Source of the DNA: Caldifarciminota bacterium | GTDB taxonomy: Bacteria; Hydrothermota; Hydrothermia; S141-80 | Reading direction: 5' to 3' | Length of the DNA stretch: 6,465 nt | NCBI GenBank assembly: GCA_027053375.1 | Contig: JALUJC010000361.1 | Location: forward strand, 1 to 6,465 | Shown: positions 1 through 6,415 of the stretch, in pieces | Position numbering within the stretch: position 1 is the first letter of the stretch | How the letters are laid out: each line of letters starts with the position of its first letter | The notes under the pieces: model-generated | What the model was told of the DNA's origin: nothing | Databases searched by the model: none | The model's input: only the letters and a program-made list of their open reading frames with translations | Translations under genes and position numbers: made by a program

Positions 1-703
1 CCTGGATCAGGACGCTTCCCTCACCAGAGGAGGGACGGACCAGAACACCCATCCGGGACGTCCACAGCATTCCCACCGTCTGGTCCGGCCACAGAGCCAG
101 TATACGGAAACGGCCCGGACCGACGGAGACCAGGGTACGAACAGTCTCCTGCATGCTGGCGCGAAGGGTCAGCGGGAGGCGGTCTCCGGTGAGCCAGTGA
201 CGTCGGGAGGAACGGGCATACCAGAGCCCCAGCCCCCAGCCGGGTCGCCAGTGTCCCACCGCGAACCATGGGGTGGACACCACCCCGCGGAGGGTGTCCC
301 GGGACCGCCACCGTAGCAGGAGACGCAGGGATCCACGCTGGAAAAATCCTCGCCCGGTACTGCGTACACGTTCCCGGTAAAGCGTGGTCTGCTGGAGCCG
401 GAAGGTGAGATGTGTGGGCTGAACAAACGAAAGGAAGGGCAGGTAAGGGTCCAGCCGAAGGGTGGACCAGCCCATTCGCCTGCGGAAATCTGCAGGGGAC
501 GAGAAGGGACGACGGCGACGTTCAGACAGGAGCCGGGACAGTTCCTGCTCGGTGAAGAACCCACTTTCCCATAATTGCTGAGAGTCCGCCTGATTCACCG
601 ACACAGGTCGGAGAACCGCATCCTCCTCCCAGAAAAGGGAATCCTGTACCGGATCTGCCGGCCCTGAGACGGGCACCTGGAGCAGGAGCAGCCAGACCCA
701 CAA
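1..703 (-). CDS. Secreted helix-hairpin-helix (ComEA-like) plus probable outer-membrane beta-barrel protein, C-terminus beyond window
   Basis: A reading frame stays open from the left edge to the end of the coiled-coil gene; I translated it codon by codon and found no stop in 234 codons. It has no ATG or GTG start: candidates are TTG at 703, five bases after the preceding stop, or CTG at 712 overlapping that stop, so translation is probably coupled. From TTG, residues 1-16 form a hydrophobic, Leu/Trp/Val-rich signal-peptide-like segment. Residues about 34-92 resemble a helix-hairpin-helix segment of the ComEA type: VNQAD, then an RRRRPFSSPADF stretch and LDPYLPF. From about 98 onward there are alternating strands, and around residues 149-161 a VGHWRPGWGLGLW motif recalls the 'GDYxxxFGQGL' signature of HhH-plus-barrel proteins in Bacteroidetes-like bacteria (family recall, no search run). 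Export to the outer membrane is inferred. The true function is unknown; a DNA-uptake role is only one possibility. Confidence 0.72.
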   Translation of the reverse strand, partial: MWVWLLLLQVPVSGPADPVQDSLFWEEDAVLRPVSVNQADSQQLWESGFFTEQELSRLLSERRRRPFSSPADFRRRMGWSTLRLDPYLPFLSFVQPTHLTFRLQQTTLYRERVRSTGRGFFQRGSLRLLLRWRSRDTLRGVVSTPWFAVGHWRPGWGLGLWYARSSRRHWLTGDRLPLTLRASMQETVRTLVSVGPGRFRILALWPDQTVGMLWTSRMGVLVRPSSGEGSVLIQ

Positions 704-708
704 GAAGC

Positions 709-1389
709 TCAGAACAGCTGAAGGGTGATCAGACCGATGCGTTCCAGAAGCAGGGCGGTCAGGAACGCAAGGTTAAGGAACGAAAACAGCCAGACAACCC
801 AGAGCATTCGCCCCTGAGACCGAACGCTGTCTTCCACCCGCGAGATACGCTGGGGAAGGTTTCCCACAGCCTTGCTGCGCTCCACCACTTCCTGCAGGCG
901 CTTGATGCTGGGTTTCAGAGCCTGGTCTACCCTGGACTGAATCTGTGTGATCAGATTCTGGGAAAGTTCCTGGACCAGATCCTGGGAAGGGGCACCGGAG
1001 AGTTGACGGAGTTCGGAAGATAGGGTCTGCTGGAGTTCGTCCAGTCGGGCCACAATGGAGGAAAGCTCTTCCGCCCCCAGGGCACCCACCCCGCTTTCTG
1101 CACCCAGTGCGCCCGCCAGTCCGAAGGGATTGACCCCTTCTTCAGCACCCACACCCACGCCGCTCTGCAGGCGGTCCAGCTGCTCCTTGATGGCAGGAAT
1201 CAGTTCGTGGGAAAGATTGAGCTGGATTTTCTGAAGGTCTTCGCTGATATGCTCCAGGGAGCTGGTGAGCTGGGCCAGTTCTTCTTTCAACACCTCCACG
1301 TCCTCTTTGGAAGCCATGGAGGTGTAGATCTTCCTCAGAGCCCCCAGGAGGGCCTCCTGGAAGGTGACTTTACCCCCTTCAGGTGTCAT
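709..1389 (-). CDS. Coiled-coil protein with C-terminal membrane anchor, function unknown
   Basis: This 226-residue protein is not one I recognise. Residues about 26-75 are heptad-like, charged helix (KEDVEVLKEELAQLTSSLEHI). Residues 77-107 are a Gly/Ala-rich linker with near-repeated GAE motifs. Residues about 108-192 are again helical and Gln/Ser/Leu-rich. Residues 195-215 (MLWVVWLFSFLNLAFLTALLL) are a single hydrophobic segment long enough to cross the membrane, leaving 11 residues after it. There is no N-terminal signal peptide, so the likely arrangement is a cytoplasmic coiled coil anchored in the inner membrane by its C-terminus (inference). The ATG at 1389 is chosen because a GAGGGG ribosome-binding site lies six bases upstream; ATG at residue 25 has no such support. 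It sits 36 bases after rpmI, where rplT is usually found, and its stop nearly touches the next gene. It shows no similarity to bL20, which is small, very basic and lacks a membrane segment. Confidence 0.85.
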   Translation of the reverse strand: MTPEGGKVTFQEALLGALRKIYTSMASKEDVEVLKEELAQLTSSLEHISEDLQKIQLNLSHELIPAIKEQLDRLQSGVGVGAEEGVNPFGLAGALGAESGVGALGAEELSSIVARLDELQQTLSSELRQLSGAPSQDLVQELSQNLITQIQSRVDQALKPSIKRLQEVVERSKAVGNLPQRISRVEDSVRSQGRMLWVVWLFSFLNLAFLTALLLERIGLITLQLF

Positions 1390-1395
1390 GATCCA

Positions 1396-1402
1396 CCCCT
1401 CA
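1396..1402 (-). promoter_or_regulatory. Ribosome-binding site of the coiled-coil gene
   Basis: On the minus strand TGAGGGG lies six bases before the ATG at 1389. It supports that start over the internal ATG at residue 25. Confidence 0.6.
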
Positions 1403-1425
1403 CCCGATTTGGCCCGGTCCCGTGC

Positions 1426-1623
1426 TTATGCATAGGGAAGCAGCGCACGGACCCGGGGTTCATCGGCCGGTGCGACCAGGCCGGGTTTCCGGAGACGACG
1501 GATCCGTTTGGCGTTCTTTTTGGTTTTGATGTGGCTGTTGAAGGCTTTATACCGGCGGAAATGGCCTCCACCGGTGCGGCGAAAACGTTTGGCCGCCGAA
1601 CGCTTGGTTTTCATCTTGGGCAT
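1426..1623 (-). CDS. rpmI: 50S ribosomal protein bL35
   Basis: The 65-residue product is a very basic small protein of the large ribosomal subunit. It has the family hallmarks: [14 protein letters not shown] at the N-terminus, an RRTGGG turn, AFNSHIKTKKNAKRIRRLRK in the middle and a VRALLPY end. The length equals the usual 64-66 residues. The ATG at 1623 is preferred to the adjacent in-frame GTG at 1626, because bL35 proteins begin MPKMK and an AAGGAGG sequence lies seven bases before the ATG. The start overlaps the infC stop as TGATG (one shared base), so translation is probably coupled to infC. In most bacteria rplT follows directly; here it does not. Confidence 0.97.
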   Translation of the reverse strand: MPKMKTKRSAAKRFRRTGGGHFRRYKAFNSHIKTKKNAKRIRRLRKPGLVAPADEPRVRALLPYA

Positions 1624-2198
1624 CACGATTCCTCCTTCGTTCGTTGCTCCTGAGATGATTTTCGTTTCTTTTTGGAAAGGGGACGAATCACCGCGATCAG
1701 GTTTCGTCCCTCCATCCTGGGTGGTTGTTCCACCTCACCGATATCCATCAGGGATTCAATCATCCGATCCATGGCCGAACGCCCCACCTCGGCATGGGCG
1801 ATCTGGCGACCTTTGAAATAGATCCGGATCCGGACCTTGTAGCCATCCTCCAGCAGGTCCCTTGCTTTTCGGGACTTGACCTGCAGGTCATGATTGTCAA
1901 TGGTGGCGGAAAAGTTGAGTTCTTTGACTTCTCCCCCACGAAGTTTGACAGCATCGGCGTTCTTACGTGCTTCTCGCCGGCGCTTCTTTTCCTCATACAG
2001 AAACTTCCCGTAATCCAGGATTTTAACCACGGGGGGACGCACATTGGGCGAGACCTCCACGAGATCCAGTCCAAGTGATTCTGCCAGCCGCAGGGCTTCA
2101 CGGGTGGGCATGACCCCCAGCATTTTCCCGTCCGGACCGATGACCCGGACCTCCGGTACGCGGATCTGTCGGTTGACCCGATGTCTCAATTCAGCGAT
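1623..2198 (-). CDS. infC: Translation initiation factor IF-3
   Basis: IF3 binds the 30S subunit, prevents premature 50S joining and checks the start codon and initiator tRNA. The protein is clearly IF3: [17 protein letters not shown] at the start, [19 protein letters not shown], then [16 protein letters not shown] (residues about 54-69), a basic Arg/Lys linker, and the C-terminal domain with [21 protein letters not shown] (about 116-135) and an [13 protein letters not shown] strand. It ends in a Lys/Arg/Glu-rich tail. The nearest conventional start is TTG at 2189 (188 residues), but the strong AAGGAGG at 2205-2211 is 15 bases from it and only six from an in-frame ATC at 2198 (191 residues, beginning ATC GCT GAA TTG). 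AUU/AUC starts are established for infC in several bacteria, so I place the start at 2198; this is inference. The gene then overlaps the thrS end by eight bases. Confidence 0.96.
   Translation of the reverse strand: MAELRHRVNRQIRVPEVRVIGPDGKMLGVMPTREALRLAESLGLDLVEVSPNVRPPVVKILDYGKFLYEEKKRRREARKNADAVKLRGGEVKELNFSATIDNHDLQVKSRKARDLLEDGYKVRIRIYFKGRQIAHAEVGRSAMDRMIESLMDIGEVEQPPRMEGRNLIAVIRPLSKKKRKSSQEQRTKEES
1631..1637 (-). promoter_or_regulatory. Ribosome-binding site of rpmI
   Basis: On the minus strand AAGGAGG lies inside the last codons of infC, seven bases before the ATG at 1623. It decides between ATG 1623 and GTG 1626 in favour of the ATG. Confidence 0.75.
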
Positions 2199-4152
2199 GG
2201 GTGGCCTCCTTGTGTTGAGAAATCCATGTCAACAGGGTTTCGGTGGGCGTTCCGGGCCGGTTCATGTCCTTCAGAACCGGGATCAATGCGGAATAGGGAA
2301 AGGTTCCCTGATCCCCGTGCCCGTGGATTCGGAGCGAAACCGTGCTGGCGGCCGCTTCCCGCTTGCCCACCACAAACATCACAGGAATCTTTTCTCGCTC
2401 AGCTTCAGAAATTTTGTACCCCACCCGTTCGTTCCGGTCGTCCACCTCCACCCGGAGTCCGGCTTCACACAGGGATGCCTCTACCGTGCGGGCATAAGGA
2501 AGCTGGTGGTCGGTGATGGGGAGGATGCGAACCTGGGTCGGGGCAAGCCAGAAGGGAAAGTTGCCTGCATAGTGTTCAATCAGCACACCCAGGAACCGCT
2601 CAAAGGATCCAAACAGCGCACGGTGGATCATGAAGGGCCGGTGGTCCTTCCCATCGGATCCCCGGTAAGTCAGGTTGAACCGTTCCGGGAGATTGAAGTC
2701 AAACTGGACCGTGGTGCACTGCCATTCGCGGTCCAGGGCATCCCGTAGCTTCATATCAATCTTGGGTCCATAGAAGGCACCGCCTCCTTCGTCCACCTCA
2801 TAGGGGAGGTCCAGGCGTTCCAGGGCACGCTGAAGTGCCCGGGTGGCGTGTTCCCACATCTCCAGGGAGCCCACGTATTTTTCGGGGCGCGTGGAGAGAA
2901 AGACCCGGAACTCCTCAAAGCCGAAGGTACGCAGCAGTTCCAGGGCGAACTCCATGACCCCGATCACCTCGTCTTCCACCTGATCGGCACGGCAGAAAAT
3001 GTGGGCATCGTCCTGGGAAAACCCGCGGACCCGGAGCAGCCCGTGAAGAACACCGGATCGTTCGTAGCGGTAAACCGTACCGATCTCTGCCAGCCGGATG
3101 GGGAGATCCCGGTAACTCCGGGTCCGGCTCCGGTAGATCTGGATGTGGAAGGGACAGTTCATCGGCTTGACAAAATACTCCTCTCCCTCCTCGAAGGTCA
3201 TGGGGGGGTACATGTTTTCGCGGTAGACCTCCAGGTGTCCGGAGATCTCCCAGAGCCGGGATTTCCCCACATGGGGCGTGTACACCAGGTCGTACCCACG
3301 CCGGTCATGCTCTGCGCGCCAGAGATCCTCAATGATTCGGCGGATTCTGGCGCCGCGGGGCAGCCAGAGAATCAACCCCGGGCCCACCTCGTCGGAAACG
3401 GTGAACAGTTCAAGCTCACGGCCCAGTTTGCGGTGATCCCGGCGCTGTGCCTCTTCCAGTTTGTGCAGGAAGGAGGCCAGCTGTTCCTCACCGGGGAAGG
3501 AAATACCATAGATACGCTGAAGCACCGGTCCCTTCTCATCCCCCCGCCAGTAGGCAGAAGAGCTGGAGAGCAATTTGATGGCCCGGATCCAGCTGGTCCG
3601 GGGAACGTGGGGACCGCGGCACAGGTCCACAAACTCGCCCTGGGTATAGATGGAAACGGTTTCTTCTTCAAAGGAGTCCAGGAGTTCCAGTTTGTAGGGT
3701 TCGTTGCGTTCCTGAAAGATCCGGGCGGCTTCCTCTCTGGGGAGGTCTTTTCGGGAAACGACGAAATTTTCCCGGATAATGGCGCGCATCTCCTCTTCCA
3801 GACGTTCCAGATCTTCCGGGGTGAAGGTGTAACCCCCGGTATCAAAGTCATAGTAGAATCCACGTTCAATGGGAGGACCGATGGTCAGTTTGAAATCCGG
3901 GAAAAGGCGTTTGACCGCCTGCGCAAGGATGTGCGCCGTGGAATGCCAGTAGACCTCACGTCCTTCCGGATCTTCAAAGGTGAGCACATGCGCCTCCTCT
4001 ACATCCTCCGGAAGGGGACGGAACAGATCCCACAAACGATTCCCCACCCGGAGGGCCAGATAGCGCGGATCTTCGCCCAGAACATCCAGCGCAGTCTGAC
4101 CCTCCCGGAGCGGGCGAACCTCTCCGTTGGGCAGAATCAATCGTTTTTCCAT
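2191..4152 (-). CDS. thrS: Threonyl-tRNA synthetase
   Basis: This class II synthetase charges tRNA-Thr and removes mischarged serine. From ATG 4152 it has 653 residues (E. coli 642). In order: TGS domain (about 1-62, [12 protein letters not shown]), editing domain with HSTAH (His70, His74) and DLCRGPH (Cys178, His182), then the catalytic core with [10 protein letters not shown] (Cys333), motif 2 region [25 protein letters not shown] (His384) and motif 3 [12 protein letters not shown] (His510), and a C-terminal anticodon-binding domain (about 540-630, ending in [11 protein letters not shown]). Cys333, His384 and His510 match the catalytic zinc ligands of the E. coli enzyme almost position for position. 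All editing and zinc residues are present, so it should be fully active. An in-frame ATG lies further upstream at 4209, but a promoter-like sequence sits between it and 4152 and the TGS domain begins exactly at 4152. First gene of the minus-strand operon. Confidence 0.98.
   Translation of the reverse strand: MEKRLILPNGEVRPLREGQTALDVLGEDPRYLALRVGNRLWDLFRPLPEDVEEAHVLTFEDPEGREVYWHSTAHILAQAVKRLFPDFKLTIGPPIERGFYYDFDTGGYTFTPEDLERLEEEMRAIIRENFVVSRKDLPREEAARIFQERNEPYKLELLDSFEEETVSIYTQGEFVDLCRGPHVPRTSWIRAIKLLSSSSAYWRGDEKGPVLQRIYGISFPGEEQLASFLHKLEEAQRRDHRKLGRELELFTVSDEVGPGLILWLPRGARIRRIIEDLWRAEHDRRGYDLVYTPHVGKSRLWEISGHLEVYRENMYPPMTFEEGEEYFVKPMNCPFHIQIYRSRTRSYRDLPIRLAEIGTVYRYERSGVLHGLLRVRGFSQDDAHIFCRADQVEDEVIGVMEFALELLRTFGFEEFRVFLSTRPEKYVGSLEMWEHATRALQRALERLDLPYEVDEGGGAFYGPKIDMKLRDALDREWQCTTVQFDFNLPERFNLTYRGSDGKDHRPFMIHRALFGSFERFLGVLIEHYAGNFPFWLAPTQVRILPITDHQLPYARTVEASLCEAGLRVEVDDRNERVGYKISEAEREKIPVMFVVGKREAAASTVSLRIHGHGDQGTFPYSALIPVLKDMNRPGTPTETLLTWISQHKEATHR
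2205..2211 (-). promoter_or_regulatory. Ribosome-binding site of infC, spaced for an ATC start
   Basis: On the minus strand AAGGAGG lies within the last codons of thrS. Six bases separate it from ATC at 2198 and fifteen from TTG at 2189. The usual spacing of about 5-9 bases favours ATC. Confidence 0.75.
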
Positions 4153-4168
4153 CTTGTGCAGGGTCATA

Positions 4169-4197
4169 ATCATAGAGGATTTTGTGCTGTTTTTCAA
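4169..4197 (-). promoter_or_regulatory. Sigma-70-type promoter of the thrS-infC-rpmI operon
   Basis: On the minus strand TTGAAA (4192-4197) and TATGAT (4169-4174) are separated by exactly 17 bases; each differs from consensus at one position. Transcription would begin near 4161-4164, giving a leader of only about 9-12 bases before the ATG at 4152. There is no Shine-Dalgarno sequence and no room for a T-box or an E. coli-type thrS operator. Confidence 0.7.
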
Positions 4198-4212
4198 CTC
4201 AACGCACATGTC

Positions 4213-4241
4213 TTGAACATCGCCCCGTCATCCCGTATCCT
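4213..4241 (+). promoter_or_regulatory. Possible promoter of the M23 peptidase gene, leaderless arrangement
   Basis: TTGAAC (4213-4218) and TATCCT (4236-4241) are separated by 17 bases, each with four of six consensus positions. Seven bases separate the -10 box from the ATG at 4249, so transcription would start at or next to the start codon. No Shine-Dalgarno sequence precedes the gene. It lies back to back with the thrS promoter. Confidence 0.4.
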
Positions 4242-4248
4242 GAACGTC

Positions 4249-5925
4249 ATGGTTGCCGGCGTCGTTTTTACGCTAATTCTTACTTCTCTCTTCCCTTTCC
4301 GCGGGCTGGATACCCTGCGTGTGGTCTCGGATTTTGGTGAAGCGCGCATTCTCCGGTTCCACATGGGCTGGGATCTTTCCATTCATGGTCGTGCCGGGTA
4401 TCCCCTGATCGCCAATCAGCGACTGGAGGTCTACCGGGTGCGTTCCAATCACTGGGGCTATGGCCGTGCCCTCTATCTCCGCGACGAACGTGGATTCCTC
4501 TGGGTTTTTGCCCATCTGGATCGTCTGCATCCACGCCTGGAGGAACGCCTCCGGGAAGCCCAGCTTGCCCAGCACAGTTCCACGATCCGGCTCAACCTGG
4601 AGCCGCCAGAGGTTTTCATGCCGGGGGATACCGTCGCACTTGCAGGTTATTCCGGCAACGTCGATCCCCATATCCACATGGAGGTACGGGACAGCCTGGA
4701 ACGCCCCATCCATCCCACCTATGCCACCGCCTATCCACGACCCAGTCGGCGTGGTCGCCTGGAGCATCTGGCCTTTCGCGCGGTTCCCCTTTCCCCGGAA
4801 AGCCGGATCAATGGTCTCCCCCTCCCGGCGCGGTGGTTCGGTATTCCGGAAACCCTGTATCTGGAGGGACCCGTGGGCCTGGAATGGCTGGGCAATGTAA
4901 TCCTCCCGCCCTATCCCACCAAACCCCGGGAAATCCGGGTTTACTGGAAAGATACCCTCTGGGTTCATCTTCGTTATGATTCCCTGGACTATGCCGATTA
5001 CCGGGAGGCGCGGGATCTGTACCGACCCAACGAAAACACAGGTGATCGCTGGATCCGGTTCTGGGGCTACCGGTACCCTGCGCTTCATGCGGTGAAAACC
5101 TACCGCGGAACCATGACCTTCACGGAGGATGGCCTCCTGCGCTTTGTGTTCTGGCATCCTGCCACGGGGACCCTGCAGACCCGTATTGTGGTCCGGATCA
5201 ACCATGATCTCCGTCCCCGCGCCTTTCGTACCGTGGCATGGGACGATACCCTTCAGGGGCTCCGCTGGGCGCAGACCTTTGATCGGGTGTGGGTCTGGGG
5301 CACGCACCCGGTGCCGGGTTTTCAGGTGTTTCTTCAAACCCCGGAGGGCATCCTGCAGTATCGTACGACCCCACTGGTGATGCTGGCGTCCAGGGAGACC
5401 CTCCGGATCCTGCATGTCCGCCCGGAGGATCGCCTGCTTACGCTGGGACAGGGCATCCGGTTGCGCATTCCTGAGGGAGCAGTGCGGCATCCTTTCTGGG
5501 TGGTGATGAGGGGACACAGGATCCTGCCACACGTGTGGCCACTGGATCTTCCCCTCACGGTACAGCCTCCGGACAGCCTCCATCAGGTGTATGTGCTGGA
5601 TCGCAGGGGCAGGAAAGCCTTTGTCCCGCGTATATTCCCCCGTGTGGGTCAGGCGTTCTTTGTGGATCGGGACAGTATGCCCCCGGTGCTGCTCTCCTGT
5701 ACACGACTCCCTGATCGCATTCGGGTAAAGGTAAAAGATGACCTCTCGGGGTGGTGGCCGGATCGTTCTGCAGGCTACATCCAGGGGAACTGGGCACCCT
5801 TTGTGGGCCACTTTCGCCGGGGCTGGATGGAGTTTTACGGGACGTATCCCCCGAAGCGTGAGGTCCGTCTCCACCTTGAGGATCGTGCAGGCAACACCAC
5901 CGATACCCTCTGCCTGGCGAGGTAA
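4249..5925 (+). CDS. Secreted M23 (LytM-type) metallopeptidase with C-terminal beta-sandwich region
   Basis: M23 enzymes are zinc endopeptidases that cut peptidoglycan cross-links in the cell wall. Residues 1-19 are a hydrophobic signal-like segment. The peptidase domain spans about 20-165: HMGWD supplies zinc ligands His38 and Asp42, FAHL supplies His89, GDTVALAGYSGN (126-137) is the usual turn, and HIHME supplies His141 and the third zinc ligand His143. All five key residues are present, so it is probably active, unlike degenerate LytM activators. The remaining roughly 390 residues are strand-rich; residues about 478-558 resemble an Ig-like fold ending in EDRAGNTTD. This layout recalls FCB-group M23 proteins (recall, not searched). 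ATG 4249 is chosen; TTG at 4213 would add 12 residues including an Arg before the hydrophobic core and remains possible. The frame is also open far upstream, antisense to thrS, which I take as chance. Divergent from thrS; regulation otherwise not visible. Confidence 0.9.
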   Translation: MVAGVVFTLILTSLFPFRGLDTLRVVSDFGEARILRFHMGWDLSIHGRAGYPLIANQRLEVYRVRSNHWGYGRALYLRDERGFLWVFAHLDRLHPRLEERLREAQLAQHSSTIRLNLEPPEVFMPGDTVALAGYSGNVDPHIHMEVRDSLERPIHPTYATAYPRPSRRGRLEHLAFRAVPLSPESRINGLPLPARWFGIPETLYLEGPVGLEWLGNVILPPYPTKPREIRVYWKDTLWVHLRYDSLDYADYREARDLYRPNENTGDRWIRFWGYRYPALHAVKTYRGTMTFTEDGLLRFVFWHPATGTLQTRIVVRINHDLRPRAFRTVAWDDTLQGLRWAQTFDRVWVWGTHPVPGFQVFLQTPEGILQYRTTPLVMLASRETLRILHVRPEDRLLTLGQGIRLRIPEGAVRHPFWVVMRGHRILPHVWPLDLPLTVQPPDSLHQVYVLDRRGRKAFVPRIFPRVGQAFFVDRDSMPPVLLSCTRLPDRIRVKVKDDLSGWWPDRSAGYIQGNWAPFVGHFRRGWMEFYGTYPPKREVRLHLEDRAGNTTDTLCLAR

Positions 5926-5994
5926 CCGGCTCTGTTTATTCCCGGTGTGAAGTATCCTTCCCCCTCTGTGTACGTTATGATGACACGGTATACG

Positions 5995-6017
5995 GCGTTT
6001 TACGGGGTCTGAAACGC
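5995..6017 (+). terminator. Weak hairpin after the M23 gene, possible terminator
   Basis: GCGTTT and AAACGC can pair around an 11-base loop, with one further T-G wobble pair inside. The following bases are T/G-rich (TGTTTGGGTGTGTTTG) and lack a true T-run, so this is at best a poor intrinsic terminator. It starts 70 bases after the stop codon. Confidence 0.25.
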
Positions 6018-6109
6018 TGTTTGGGTGTGTTTGTGGTCCCTGGCTTGCTGGAACGGATAAACCGGAATATACAGAAACCCTACAGGATTTTGCGCAGATT
6101 TTTCCCCAT

Positions 6110-6157
6110 ACCTGGACTGTGAACTCCCTGGAAATTCCTCCTCGAACCAGTCCAGGT
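6110..6157. repeat. Perfect 10-base inverted repeat with 28-base loop
   Basis: ACCTGGACTG at 6110-6119 is the exact reverse complement of CAGTCCAGGT at 6148-6157. In RNA this forms a ten-pair stem. No T-run follows, so it does not look like a terminator; a 12-base palindrome starts at the next base. Confidence 0.6.
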
Positions 6158-6169
6158 TTCTGTACAGAA
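6158..6169. repeat. Perfect 12-base palindrome
   Basis: TTCTGTACAGAA reads the same on both strands. Its half-site ACAGAA also occurs once at 6071-6076. Size and symmetry suit a dimeric regulator's operator, but it is about 240 bases before the TtuA-like start, so the role is unknown. Confidence 0.5.
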
Positions 6170-6276
6170 CATGGACGAACCTGTGGAACACGGGCTCCTT
6201 CGCACATCCACGCGCGCAGGGGTGTGCTGAACCGCACAGTCCTTTTACGATTCAGAGGATGGGGAGACGCCGGACT

Positions 6277-6342
6277 GTACGTAGAACGTTTTCGGAATCC
6301 CAGTATTTCCGGACACCCAGGACACATCCGGTACGTGGAATG
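6277..6342. repeat. Pair of near-identical 12-base direct repeats
   Basis: GTACGTAGAACG (6277-6288) and GTACGTGGAATG (6331-6342) match at 10 of 12 positions and start 54 bases apart, upstream of the TtuA-like gene. Between them GGACAC is repeated with a CCA spacer. They may be regulator binding sites or chance. Confidence 0.35.
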
Positions 6343-6400
6343 AGGGATTCGGGAAAATCCGTGAGGGGCACCCCTTTCTGATGGTTCGGTGGGGAGCGCG

Positions 6401-6406
6401 TATACT
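6401..6406 (+). promoter_or_regulatory. -10 box of the TtuA-like gene, leaderless arrangement
   Basis: TATACT matches five of six -10 consensus bases and is followed by nine bases and then ATG 6416, so transcription should begin at or just before the start codon. The -35 position (6378-6383, CTGATG) is weak. No Shine-Dalgarno sequence lies at usable spacing. Confidence 0.5.
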
Positions 6407-6415
6407 TTCCCCGCC

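Larger units (their letters stand above)
5926..6415. other. Non-coding stretch of about 490 bases with repeats
   Basis: No frame on either strand gives a protein-like translation with a supported start. I saw no tRNA, tmRNA, RNase P or SRP RNA signature. It holds a weak hairpin after the M23 gene, a 10-base inverted repeat at 6110-6157, a 12-base palindrome at 6158-6169, two near-identical 12-mers at 6277 and 6331, a GGACAC direct repeat at 6311-6325, an AGGGG-CA-CCCCT inverted repeat at 6364-6375, and the promoter-like box before the TtuA-like gene. It is by far the longest gap in an otherwise tightly packed window. Confidence 0.7.

Noticed and set aside
21..564. Two ATG-started minus-strand frames (21-311 and 169-564)
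   Set aside because: They lie in other frames within the HhH/barrel gene, which alone is open through the whole stretch and shows a signal-like segment and family motifs.
1207..2078. Plus-strand frames opposite the coiled-coil gene, rpmI and infC
   Set aside because: They are opposite strongly recognised genes on the minus strand and their translations match nothing.
2848..4248. Plus-strand open frame antisense to thrS, continuous with the M23 frame (1025 residues in total)
   Set aside because: The translation upstream of 4249 has no recognisable domain and lies opposite a highly conserved thrS. The M23 signal-like segment begins at 4249 with a promoter-like sequence just before it. The open frame follows from codon bias in thrS.
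4153..4248. T-box or threonine-operator leader before thrS
   Set aside because: The best promoter leaves a leader of only about 9-12 bases, so no such structure can fit.
5925..5946. ACCGG/CCGGT inverted repeat right after the M23 stop codon
   Set aside because: Only five pairs with a 12-base loop and no T-run; too weak to call a terminator.
5926..6415. tRNA, tmRNA, RNase P or SRP RNA gene, or DnaA-box cluster, in the gap
   Set aside because: I found no T-loop, no conserved RNase P or SRP core sequence and no repeated TTATCCACA-like boxes; a single TGTGGAACA is not enough.
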